In this document: positions 1 through 7,227 of the stretch, one piece after another
Layout of the letters: each line of letters starts with the position of its first letter
Position numbering within the stretch: the stretch's first letter is position 1
Assembly: GCA_030024065.1 (NCBI GenBank)
Contig: JASEIE010000029.1
Span: 1 to 19,005 of the forward strand
Source of the DNA: Thermodesulfobacteriota bacterium
GTDB lineage: Bacteria > Desulfobacterota > BSN033 > UBA1163
Length of the DNA: 19,005 bases
Direction: 5' to 3'
The notes under the pieces: generated by a model
What the model was told of the DNA's origin: nothing
Databases searched by the model: none
What the model saw: only the letters and a program-made list of their open reading frames with translations
Translations under genes and position numbers: made by a program

Positions 1-181
1 TAAATTCTTACCCTTACCCTTTGACGCTAAACGATACGGGCCTCCTAACCCTAACCGTGACCTATGCCATTTTCATGGTTTGTGATTGGCCTACCGGCCA
101 TGGGCAATTACCTGTTAGAAAAGAAAGTTGATTCAAAACCTTTTTTTTGATAAAAATACCTTTGAAAAGGAGACCTGTCAA

Positions 182-1546
182 ATGGAGTCCTTAAAGATAT
201 TAGTGGTGGATGATGAGGCCCCTCTTCGGGAAATCCTTCAGAGGGGTCTGGCCCAGATGGGCGGGTTCTCAGTCGAAGTGGCCCAAAACGGTCAGGAGGC
301 GATCGAAAAGGTCGAAAAGGATATTTTCGACCTCATCTTAACCGACCTGATGATGCCCGAGATGAATGGCATGGAGCTTCTCAAGATCGTAAAAGCAACG
401 AGACCGGAGATGCCGGTCATCATGATGACCGCCTACGGATCGATCGATACCGCTATTGAGGCGATGAAGATCGGAGCGAATGACTACATCACCAAGCCTG
501 TAGACCTCAGAGACCTTCTCCTCCGCATCTCCAAAGTCCATCAGGAAAGCCGCCTTTTGCAGGAGAACCGTCTCCTGAGAATGGAGGTGAGGAAAAAATT
601 CGAGTTTGCCAACATCATCGGAAAAAGCAGAAAGATGCAGGAGGTCTTCTCCCTGATCGAAAAGGTCGCTCCCAGCAATAGCACCGTGATCATCTACGGG
701 GGGAGCGGAACCGGCAAAGAACTGGTTGCCAAGGCCATCCATTACCACAGCCTGAGAGCGGATTATCCTTTCATCCCTTTCAATTGCGGGGCGATCCCTG
801 AAACGCTGGTGGAGAGTGAACTCTTTGGCCATACCAAAGGCGCCTTCACCGGAGCTGTTCAGACAAAGAAAGGATTGTTTGAAGAGGCCCATGAGGGAAC
901 CCTTTTCCTGGATGAAATTTCCACCGTCCTCCCATCTGTTCAGGTGAAACTGTTGAGGGTCCTCCAGGAAAGGGAGGTCATGAAAATAGGAAGCACGGAG
1001 AGAACGAAGATCGACGTCCGGATGATTGCGGCCACGAACGAAGATCTCGAAGCCAATATGAGGAAGGGAAAGTTTCGTGAAGACCTCTACTATCGGCTCC
1101 ATGTCTTTCCCATCTCCCTGCCCGATTTGAAAGACAGGAGAGACGATATACCGCTCTTAACTTACCACTTTCTCGATCTCTACTCGAAGGAGGCAAAAAA
1201 ACAGATCAAAGGTATATCGATAGAATCGATGAACCTTCTGTTAGAATATGATTGGCCTGGGAATGTCAGGGAATTGGAAAATACCATCGAAAGGGCTGTC
1301 ATCATGGCAGAGGGAGAATTTTTAACCCCTCAAGACTTCCCTAAAGATCTGGTGCAAGGGCTTTCAATCCTGATAAGAAGAGGGGCCAGGGATCGCAAAT
1401 CCCTCGATGAGTTGAAGGCCGAATATATCAACCAGATATTAAAAGACACCGATGGCAACAAAAAAACGGCTGCTGAAATTCTGAAGGTCAATCTCAGGAC
1501 CCTCTATCGTTTCGAGAAAAAAAGGCCCGCCCGGGAACCTTTTTAA
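182..1546 (+). CDS. Sigma-54-dependent response regulator, NtrC family
   Basis: A 454-residue cytoplasmic transcription activator. An N-terminal receiver (about residues 5-120) has the acidic pair in VVDDE and phospho-acceptor Asp55 in LTDLMMPE. A central AAA+ domain (about 150-375) has a Walker A of the form GGSGTGKE (Gly where Glu is usual), the sigma-54 contact loop GAFTGA, and Walker B LFLDE. A short Fis-type helix-turn-helix lies at the C-terminus (KTAAEILK..LRTLYR). The open frame reaches back to a TTG at 128, but ATG 182 is chosen because AAAGGAG lies 8-10 nt upstream and the receiver fold begins directly after it. The protein ends soon after the recognition helix with a short Arg/Pro-rich tail, because the terminator hairpin forms the last codons. 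No cognate kinase lies downstream; one could be upstream of the window. Family assignment is secure; targets are unknown. Confidence 0.95.
   Translation: MESLKILVVDDEAPLREILQRGLAQMGGFSVEVAQNGQEAIEKVEKDIFDLILTDLMMPEMNGMELLKIVKATRPEMPVIMMTAYGSIDTAIEAMKIGANDYITKPVDLRDLLLRISKVHQESRLLQENRLLRMEVRKKFEFANIIGKSRKMQEVFSLIEKVAPSNSTVIIYGGSGTGKELVAKAIHYHSLRADYPFIPFNCGAIPETLVESELFGHTKGAFTGAVQTKKGLFEEAHEGTLFLDEISTVLPSVQVKLLRVLQEREVMKIGSTERTKIDVRMIAATNEDLEANMRKGKFREDLYYRLHVFPISLPDLKDRRDDIPLLTYHFLDLYSKEAKKQIKGISIESMNLLLEYDWPGNVRELENTIERAVIMAEGEFLTPQDFPKDLVQGLSILIRRGARDRKSLDELKAEYINQILKDTDGNKKTAAEILKVNLRTLYRFEKKRPAREPF
1519..1544 (+). terminator. Intrinsic terminator inside the 3' end of the NtrC-type gene
   Basis: AAAAAGG (1519-1525) pairs with CCTTTTT (1538-1544). 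Between them CCC/GGG forms an inner stem around GCCC, with an AA bulge. The structure ends in a U-tract and the TAA stop codon overlaps its last base. Because the arms are A-run and T-run, it could also work from the minus strand. It separates the response regulator from the downstream TPR gene. Confidence 0.6.
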
Positions 1547-1591
1547 ATGGGAATCTTAACATCATTTTAACTCTTTGAAAAATCATCAACA

Positions 1592-1758
1592 GGACTCCAG
1601 TCAGGGATGCTGGAAAAGCTTTGGAGCGGAAACCTTTTATCGAATCATTCAGATGGTTCCATAGGTATTGCGGCGTTACCCGAACTCCCTTCATTTCGAT
1701 GATATAAAATATAAAAGACCGCATTCTAAAACTTTGGAAGCATTCCTGGCCGGAGTCC
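1592..1758. repeat. Long imperfect inverted repeat in the intergenic gap 1547-1860
   Basis: The left arm (1592-1640) begins GGACTCC and the right arm (1711-1758) ends GGAGTCC. Read as reverse complements, the arms share in order GGACTCC, CAGG, ATGCT, AAAG, TTT, GCGG and CTTTTAT, with scattered mismatches and small gaps. The roughly 70-nt centre is AT-rich. The whole 314-nt gap otherwise holds only a run-in to the TPR gene and no convincing coding frame. It could be a decayed MITE/REP-type element or a transcribed hairpin. Confidence 0.6.
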
Positions 1759-1860
1759 AACCCAATTTCATTTCAAAGAGCTAAAGTGTTACAAATCTTC
1801 ATTTCCCGATTCTGTCGTGCCTTCGTTGACTCCCAGAAAAAACAGTGTTATGAAGTGGTT

Positions 1861-3612
1861 ATGAATTCCCTCGTTGCCAAATCCCTATCCATCCTTCTCC
1901 CCGTCGTCCTTATAACTGCCTGCGCAAGCGCCCAGAAGGTTGATCAACCAAAACTTCACCCGCTTCCCCAGCCATCGGTGAAAGCCCCCCCCCAGATAAA
2001 AAACCCACCTCCAAAGCCACTTGCCTATTATCACTTCCTCCGATCCCAGCTCAAACTCAAAGAGGGAAAGATTGATGAAGCCATCGAAGGGCTCAGGGAG
2101 GCCATTGCCCACGACGAAAAAGAACCCTCACTCCGTGTGGATCTGGCATCCCTCTATATCTATAAAGGGCTTCTGAATGAAGCCATTGAGGAGTGCAAAG
2201 AGGCTCTCCGCAATGACCCTCGCCACCTGACCGCCCATCTCCTGCTCGGCGGAATATACTCCTCCACTAAAAAGAACCATCTGGCCATCGAATCCTATGA
2301 AAAAGCCATTGAGATTGCGCCTCTGTATCGAGAAAGTTATCTCTATCTCAGCTCCCTCTATACAGATGGTCAGGAATATGAGAAGGCGATCGACATTCTC
2401 CTGAAGTTTCTTAAAATCGAACCCGACTCCGTAATGGGTCTCTACTCCCTCGGGAGGATTTATGCGGAGACGAAATCTTATGAAAAGGCCAAGGACCAAT
2501 TTTTAAAAGCCTTGGCCATTGAACCGAATCAGATCTCCGTACTGATGGATTTGGGGATCGTTTACGAGATCCAGAACGAGATCAACAAGGCTACAGAGGT
2601 TTATCAAAAGATCCTCACCCTCAATCCGGACCACAAAGGGGCGAGAAATCGGCTGGGACAGGTCTATATCAAAGAGAAAAAGCTTGATGAGGCATTGACC
2701 CAGTTTCAGGAGCTCCAGAAATCAGGCTCCGGTGATCTCAACATCCGAACGAAGATCGGCCTTATCTATCTGGAACAGGGAAGGTTCGACCAGGCCATCC
2801 TTGAATTCAACTTTGTCCTCGCAGCAAATCCCGGAGACGATCGGACGAGATACTATCTGGGGGCAGCCTATGTGGAAAAAGAGGCGCTGGATCAGGCCAT
2901 GGCGGAATTCAAAAAGATTCCGGCCGAATCGAACCTCTTCGCTGACTCACGAAGAAGCATCGTCCTGATCCTCGGGAAACAGAAACGAACAGAAGAATCT
3001 ATCCGGCTTATGGAGGAATCCATTCAGGCCAAACCCAAGGAGGTGGACCTCTATCTCATTCTCGCCGCCCTCTTTGAAAAAGAGGAGCAATTACAGAAGG
3101 CCCTTCAAACCCTCACCAAAGGGCTTGATCAGAACAGGGAGAATGTGGACCTCCATTATCAACTCGGAGCCCTCTACGATAAAATGGGAGACTTTGAGAA
3201 GATGGTCGCCCAGATGAAGGAGGTCCTGCGACTGGATCCCCAGCACGCCGATGCCCTCAACTATCTGGGTTACTCCTACACGGAAAAAGAGATCCATCTC
3301 GAAGAGGCTCTTCAGTTGATTCAGAAGGCGATGGCATTAAAACCCAATATGGGCCACATCACCGACAGTCTGGGCTGGATCTATTTCAAACTCGGGAACT
3401 ACGAGAGGGCTGTGGCCGAGCTTGAGAAAGCAAACCAATTGACTCCGGATGATCCCATCATCACGGAACATCTCGCGGATGGTTATTCTAAACTGAGGCG
3501 GATGGAAAAAGCCAGGGAGTTCTACGAAAAGGCTTTTAAATTGAATCCGAAACCCGATCAGGCAGAACGGTTGAAGAAGAAGATTGAGGAGTTGAAGGGA
3601 GGCCGGAAGTAG
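1861..3612 (+). CDS. TPR-repeat lipoprotein (15 tetratricopeptide repeats)
   Basis: A 583-residue protein predicted to be secreted and lipid-anchored, facing the periplasm. The N-terminus has a Lys7, a hydrophobic stretch and the lipobox I18-T19-A20-C21, so Cys21 would be acylated. A Pro/Lys-rich linker (about 25-55) follows, then about 15 consecutive 34-residue TPR units to the C-terminus, with the usual G-x-x-Y and A-x-x-x-F/Y-x-K-A-L positions. TPR superhelices are protein-protein scaffolds; in related anaerobes such lipoproteins are often linked to outer-membrane or exopolysaccharide assembly, but nothing here shows which. The frame is open back to GTG 1786; ATG 1861 is chosen because it sets the lipoprotein signal at the true N-terminus, although no strong ribosome site precedes it. 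It is convergent with the selD unit. Confidence 0.9.
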   Translation: MNSLVAKSLSILLPVVLITACASAQKVDQPKLHPLPQPSVKAPPQIKNPPPKPLAYYHFLRSQLKLKEGKIDEAIEGLREAIAHDEKEPSLRVDLASLYIYKGLLNEAIEECKEALRNDPRHLTAHLLLGGIYSSTKKNHLAIESYEKAIEIAPLYRESYLYLSSLYTDGQEYEKAIDILLKFLKIEPDSVMGLYSLGRIYAETKSYEKAKDQFLKALAIEPNQISVLMDLGIVYEIQNEINKATEVYQKILTLNPDHKGARNRLGQVYIKEKKLDEALTQFQELQKSGSGDLNIRTKIGLIYLEQGRFDQAILEFNFVLAANPGDDRTRYYLGAAYVEKEALDQAMAEFKKIPAESNLFADSRRSIVLILGKQKRTEESIRLMEESIQAKPKEVDLYLILAALFEKEEQLQKALQTLTKGLDQNRENVDLHYQLGALYDKMGDFEKMVAQMKEVLRLDPQHADALNYLGYSYTEKEIHLEEALQLIQKAMALKPNMGHITDSLGWIYFKLGNYERAVAELEKANQLTPDDPIITEHLADGYSKLRRMEKAREFYEKAFKLNPKPDQAERLKKKIEELKGGRK

Positions 3613-3691
3613 CTATCTTCTGCGGTAGATTAAATCTCCATTCAAAAGTTCTTCAGGTGAAGAAGGAAATCCAAAGGAGTCCTGATAGGAA

Positions 3692-3828
3692 AACAGGTGA
3701 TCAGGAAATCAGGAAGCAGGATACCAGGATATTGGGATATCAGATAAAATAGAAGATAGAAATCTAAAAACCTGATTTCCTGGTGTCCTGATTTCCACTA
3801 CCTGATAACCTGATATTCTGATAACCAG
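3692..3828. repeat. IVS-like inverted-repeat element, ORF-less copy
   Basis: The left arm (3692-3745) is built of repeated GATCAGG/ATCAGG/CAGGATA units. The right arm (3767-3828) holds the complementary CCTGAT units, so the two fold into one long imperfect hairpin with a loop of about 20 nt. It matches the ends of the element at 7228-7719: ACCTGATATTCTGATAACC at 3808-3826 is identical to 7701-7719, and the left ends share GTGATCAGG-AATCAGG-AGCAGGAT. No ORF lies between the arms. It lies between convergent genes and could act as a bidirectional transcription stop. Confidence 0.75.
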
Positions 3829-3860
3829 AAAACCTTTCCCCGAATGTTTCAATTTCATAC

Positions 3861-4100
3861 CTACCCTCCTGCCACAGGAGGAAAAACAGACAGGACATCT
3901 CCTTCCCTGAGTATCTGCTCCTTCTTTCCATGGACGCCATTGACCAGAATGATCTTAGGCATCTCTTCAGGGATGTTAAGCCTTACCAGGATATCCTGAA
4001 TCCGGGTATGGCCTTCGATCTCCATCTTGCATGAAAAACGTTCACTCCCCTTGGGGAGATAGTCCCTTAATGTGGCAAATAATTTCACCTCGATCTCCAT
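3861..4100 (-). CDS. MoaD/ThiS-family sulfur-carrier protein
   Basis: A 79-residue ubiquitin-fold protein. It starts MEIEVKLFATLRDYLP, has the family's NGV (residues 54-56) and the GDVLSVFPPVAGG ending, and terminates in the Gly-Gly needed for C-terminal adenylation and thiocarboxylation. Such proteins carry sulfur for molybdopterin, thiamine or other cofactors; the sequence does not decide which, so no symbol is given. It is the last gene of the minus-strand unit, 40 nt after the unknown-function gene. An AGGAGG lies unusually far (about 16 nt) from the ATG. The position downstream of selD may reflect joint need in Mo/W-selenium enzymes such as formate dehydrogenase, which is inference. Confidence 0.85.
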   Translation of the reverse strand: MEIEVKLFATLRDYLPKGSERFSCKMEIEGHTRIQDILVRLNIPEEMPKIILVNGVHGKKEQILREGDVLSVFPPVAGG

Positions 4101-4140
4101 CGAAATTGAATTTCAACCTCCTGTAAACGAAAGACCCTGT

Positions 4141-4602
4141 TCATTTCAAGGGCTCAATCTCCTTGACCGCATTAAAGATGACAAAGATCCTCAGATTATT
4201 ACTATCTTTCTCCAGGGGGAGGACAAAAAACCCTTCCCTAATTCGTGAATACCCATGGGTCATCCCGATCAGGGTTTCCCCATCATGAAAAGCAACTCTC
4301 ACTTTCATTGCAGCAGTCTGTCCTTCCTCTTCCTCTTCTTCGAGGAGCCCTTCGAGGGTTCGAGGTCCCTTTCTTCCTTCAAGCGATTTTACGAAAAAGA
4401 TGGCCTTCAGTTCCGAGATAACAACCTCAGTACCCCTTTTCACCCCCTCTTCTTCTTTCCCTTCCGTTAACGGGAAAACATGAAAGGCCTTCTTTTCCGC
4501 TCCGAAATTATAGGTCACCCCCTTGATCATCCTCCCATCTCTATACTTGGCCACAACCAGGTTCTGTGTCATGGTGGCGGGCTGAATCTTCTTTTCCAGC
4601 AA
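4141..4602 (-). CDS. Unknown-function protein with a tandemly duplicated small domain
   Basis: Function not recognised. Two similar beta-rich modules are visible. The first runs from about NLVVAKYRDGRMIKGVTYNF to the FHVFPL strand and ELKAIFFVKSLEG. The second runs from KVRVAFHDGETLIGMTHGYS to GFFVLPL and NAVKEIEPL. They are joined by a Glu-rich linker (EGLLEEEEEEG). There is no signal peptide or membrane segment. Start choice: an ATG at 4638 has only a distant AAGGA, whereas TTG 4602 has AGGAGG nine nt upstream, giving 153 residues, and is preferred; 165 residues remain possible. It lies between selD and the MoaD-like gene with short gaps, so is probably co-transcribed. The repeated D-G-x-x-x-x-G motif suggests a small SH3-like or PilZ-like barrel, but this is only an impression. 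Confidence 0.8.
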   Translation of the reverse strand: MLEKKIQPATMTQNLVVAKYRDGRMIKGVTYNFGAEKKAFHVFPLTEGKEEEGVKRGTEVVISELKAIFFVKSLEGRKGPRTLEGLLEEEEEEGQTAAMKVRVAFHDGETLIGMTHGYSRIREGFFVLPLEKDSNNLRIFVIFNAVKEIEPLK

Positions 4603-4681
4603 ATCGATTTCCCTCCTATTCTTCTCTTTGAAACGCATTATATTAAAATATTTTTTTCCTTACAAGAGGAAAGAGAAGGGA

Positions 4682-5722
4682 TTAAACGATGAGAATCTTT
4701 CCCCGGGGTTCTTCGACCACCCCTCCGATGATGCAAGGACTCTCCTCACCCTCTCTCTTCAGGGCTTCCACCAGTCCCTCTGCCCGATCAAGAGGTAAGG
4801 AGATCAGAAGTCCACCCGAGGTCTGAGGGTCATAGAGGATATCCATCATAAGATCGGGCACATTGGAATGGAATTCCACCCTGCAGGAAAAAAATTGGCG
4901 GTTCGAATGGGCGCCTCCGGGGATCAGCCCCAATCTCGCATATTCCAGGGTCCCGGGAAGGAGGGGGATATCTTTTGATTCAATGACCATCCCGATCTGG
5001 CTTGCCGTCACCATCTCCAGGGCATGGCCGATGAAACCAAATCCCGTAATATCGGTACAGGCATGGGCCTCGAAGGTTTTCATCCACTCCGATGCTTTCC
5101 GGTTCAGAGCGGTCATGCTCTCCACCATCTTCCCGACCGCCTCTTCGGAAGCCATCCCCCCTTTGAGCGCCGTGGAGATGATCCCTGTCCCGAGGGCTTT
5201 GGTCAGCACCAGTTTGTCTCCGGCAACCGCCTTTGCATTGGTCAGGATCTTACTTGGATGGACAATCCCTGTCACAGACAGACCATACTTGATCTCCGGA
5301 TCCTCAATCGTATGGCCTCCCACCAGGGCCACACCCGCCTCATCCATTTTCGAGAGCCCCCCTCGAAGAATCTCTATTAGAATGGAGGAGGAAAGGGTCT
5401 GGATGGGAAAGGCAACCAGATTCATAGCCGTCAGGGGTGTCCCTCCCATTGCATAGACATCGCTCAGGGCATTGGCGGCTGCCACCTGACCGAAGGCAAA
5501 GGGATCATCCACAATGGGGGTGAAGAAATCGACCGTCTGAACGAGGGCTATTTCATCGTTCAACTGGTAGATGCCGGCATCGTCCGATGTTTCCGGCCCC
5601 ACCAGCACCTTAGGGTCTTTCCGAATGGGCAACCCCCTTAAAACCCGGTCCAGAACCTCTGGACCCACCTTTGAAGCTCAACCCGCTTTTTTGACCGTTG
5701 CCGTCAGGCGCACTTTACTCAT
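4682..5722 (-). CDS. selD: Selenophosphate synthase SelD, selenocysteine-containing
   Basis: Makes selenophosphate from selenide and ATP, the selenium donor for Sec-tRNA and modified tRNA. From ATG 5722 the frame reads MSKVRLTATVKKAG, then TGA (5680-5678), then ASKVGPEVLDRVL. The TGA falls exactly at the catalytic Cys/Sec of SelD (E. coli Cys17), and Lys18 here matches the essential E. coli Lys20. With Sec15 the protein has 346 residues, the normal family length. Downstream motifs fit: TVDFFTPIVDDP, ANALSDVYAMGG, GGHTIEDPEIKYG, DITGFGFIGH and the DPQTSGGLL ending region. ATG 5722 has GGAGG six nt upstream. A caller that treats TGA as stop would start at GTG 5668, which has no ribosome site and lacks the active-site segment. 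A SECIS hairpin follows the TGA. The organism must therefore also have SelA, SelB and tRNA-Sec, outside this window. Confidence 0.96.
5647..5665 (-). promoter_or_regulatory. Bacterial SECIS element of selD
   Basis: Twelve nt after the in-frame TGA, the mRNA reads GGTCCAG-AGGTT-CTGGACC: a perfect 7-bp stem with a five-base apical loop. The loop carries the GG/GGU that the elongation factor SelB recognises in known bacterial SECIS elements such as E. coli fdhF. Spacing of stem and loop from the UGA fits the known requirement for Sec insertion. Confidence 0.88.
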
Positions 5723-6025
5723 TCCTCTCCTCCGGTTTGAGAATTTCAATTTGAGTCTCCCATAATATCTTTCTGTCAAGCGCACAACATCCATTTTAAT
5801 TTTCGAATCTCCTTCCTTGTCTCTTCATTTCCGTGCTAAGAAGCCGCTAAAAGAGTCAAACCTGATCGCGCCTTTATCCCTGCTCTTGATAGCATAGCTT
5901 AAGCACAGTCGAAGGGTCAAATCAGTTTTTTCTATACCTCGACTCCAATTTTCGGGGAGATCTCAATATCTCTTTTCTCTACTTCTTTTTCTGTACTTCT
6001 TTTCTGTTGCCTAATCGGAACAAAA

Positions 6026-6054
6026 TTGATATAAATTGGAAATACTGGGATAAT
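6026..6054 (+). promoter_or_regulatory. Candidate sigma-70-type promoter for the usp gene
   Basis: TTGATA (6026-6031) and GATAAT (6049-6054), each five of six to consensus, are separated by exactly 17 nt. Transcription would start near 6061, leaving a leader of about 100 nt that includes the inverted repeat at 6034-6143. The rest of the 5723-6162 gap is pyrimidine-rich (TACTTCTTTT twice near 5979-6003), with no coding frame recognised. Confidence 0.45.
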
Positions 6055-6143
6055 GAAATATTGGAATACTGGAATGATGGGTGATAAAAAGGGACAACCC
6101 TATCCTTACATTATTCCATTCTTCTGTCATTCCAATAATAATC
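6034..6143. repeat. Inverted repeat of ATTGGAAT units upstream of usp
   Basis: The left arm (6034-6081) repeats TGGGATAATG, TATTGGAATACTGGAATGATGG. The right arm (6106-6143) is its rough complement (ATTATTCCATTC, TCATTCCAATAAT). Architecture matches the CAGG-type elements at 3692 and 7228 (arms built of short tandem units, short loop), but the unit sequence differs. It overlaps the -10 box of the candidate promoter and would sit in the usp leader. Confidence 0.55.
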
Positions 6144-6162
6144 TTTTGAAGGAGGTGGGGTT

Positions 6163-6600
6163 ATGTATAAAAGGATCTTAGTCCCTCTGGATGGGTCGGA
6201 TTTGGCAAAAAAAGCTCTCGAACCAGCGGAGAAACTGGCCAGGGTCTTCGACTCCGAAATCATTCTTTTTCAGGTCGTTCCCTTTATGCCCATCTATGGA
6301 TCGCCTGAGATGGTGACACCTCTCATTATCGATGAGAAGCAGAGAGAAGCGGCAGAGCGGGAGCTGGCAAGCCTGACGGAGGAATTGAAAAAGAGCGGGC
6401 TTAAGGTGTCGGCGACGGTGAAGACAGGTCAGAACGTGGCTGTGGAGATCATCGATTTCGCAAAAGAGAACAGGATTGATCTGATCGTCATGAACACCCA
6501 TGGCCGATCCGGGATTACCCGATGGGTACTGGGGAGCGTCGCCCTCAAGCTCTTAACGCGGGCGGAGGCCCCCATCCTTCTCCTCCGTTCAATAGGATAG
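6163..6600 (+). CDS. Universal stress protein, UspA family
   Basis: A 145-residue single-domain Usp. It begins with the classical YKRILVPLDGSDLAKKAL strand-helix and ends with the nucleotide-binding segment HGRSGITRWVLGSVA and LLTRAEAPILLLR, which fits the G-x2-G-x9-G-S/T pattern of ATP-binding Usps. It is cytoplasmic, probably a dimer, and typical of stress or energy-limitation responses; the specific role is not visible. An excellent ribosome site (AGGAGGT at 6150-6156) lies six nt before the ATG. It is followed after 10 nt by the YhhQ-type transporter gene, so the two may share a transcript. Confidence 0.95.
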   Translation: MYKRILVPLDGSDLAKKALEPAEKLARVFDSEIILFQVVPFMPIYGSPEMVTPLIIDEKQREAAERELASLTEELKKSGLKVSATVKTGQNVAVEIIDFAKENRIDLIVMNTHGRSGITRWVLGSVALKLLTRAEAPILLLRSIG

Positions 6601-6610
6601 CCATTTCGAA

Positions 6611-7225
6611 ATGGAAGAAATCCTCATCGGACTCTACATCGCCTGTGAGCTGGTCGCCAACGTGACCGCCTCCAAACCTGTCCAGATAGGAGGCATCGTT
6701 GTTCCGGCTGCCATCTTCATCTATGCCCTCACGTTTACCCTCATCGACCTGATCAACGAATCAATGGGCAAACTGAACGCCCGCAAGGTGATTCTGGCCG
6801 CTTTCATCGCCAACCTTCTCCTGGCTGCCTATGCCCAATTTGCCGTTGCCCTTCCCCCTGCCCCTTTCTATGCCGGACAGGAGGCCTTTGCTGCTGTCCT
6901 TGGGAGCACCCCGAGGATCGTCTTTGCAAGCCTCACGGCCTACCTCATCAGTTCGCTCATCGATGCTGAAATCTTTGCCCTCTGGAGAACTCATATCCGG
7001 GGACCCAGGTGGTTGAGGGTGTTAGTGAGCAATACCCTCTCGACCGGAGTCGACAGTGTGATCTTCATCACTCTTGCCTTCTATGGCCTCATGCCGATCT
7101 GGGGTCTGATCAAAGGCCAGTATGCGGTCAAGATGGCCATCACCCTCGTCAGCCTTCCCCTGATCTACCTGGTGAGGAGCCATAGAGAGGAGATGAAAAA
7201 GGTTCCCAAAATTTATAAACATTGA
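6611..7225 (+). CDS. yhhQ: Queuosine-precursor transporter, YhhQ/VUT family
   Basis: A 204-residue inner-membrane protein with about six hydrophobic segments. Family signatures are visible: ANVTASKPVQIGG near the N-terminus, the FTLIDLINESMGKLNARKVI stretch, SLIDAEIFALWR, and the SNTLSTGVDSVIFI segment. In E. coli, YhhQ imports the queuosine precursors preQ0 and preQ1; here that role is inferred by family. It follows usp by 10 nt with no strong ribosome site, consistent with coupling. The stop codon is only two nt before the inverted-repeat element at 7228, which seems to have inserted immediately behind the gene. The C-terminal residues VPKIYKH are normal in character, so the gene looks intact. 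Confidence 0.9.
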   Translation: MEEILIGLYIACELVANVTASKPVQIGGIVVPAAIFIYALTFTLIDLINESMGKLNARKVILAAFIANLLLAAYAQFAVALPPAPFYAGQEAFAAVLGSTPRIVFASLTAYLISSLIDAEIFALWRTHIRGPRWLRVLVSNTLSTGVDSVIFITLAFYGLMPIWGLIKGQYAVKMAITLVSLPLIYLVRSHREEMKKVPKIYKH

Positions 7226-7227
7226 AA

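Noticed and set aside
4..54. Telomere-like TTACCC and CCTAACC repeats at the window start
   Set aside because: Only two imperfect units of each kind; no array and no reason to expect a telomere in this bacterial context.
76..90. GG-N10-GC sigma-54-like motif before the first regulator
   Set aside because: The -12 block is TGGC rather than TTGC and the -24 block is weak; short GG/GC pairs arise by chance.
338..1102. Long minus-strand open frame (254 aa) opposite the first NtrC-type gene
   Set aside because: It is the antisense shadow of a conserved AAA+ gene, with no family-like motifs or ribosome site.
3613..3860. CRISPR-like array from the repeated ATCAGG units
   Set aside because: Units are only 6-10 nt, irregularly spaced and arranged as two complementary arms, so it is an inverted-repeat element and not repeats with spacers.
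4863..5456. Plus-strand open frame of 197 aa opposite selD
   Set aside because: Shadow of the selD coding sequence; low-complexity composition and no recognisable domain.
5666..5668. GTG as the selD start
   Set aside because: It lacks a ribosome site and would delete the active-site segment; ATG 5722 with the recoded TGA explains the family alignment.
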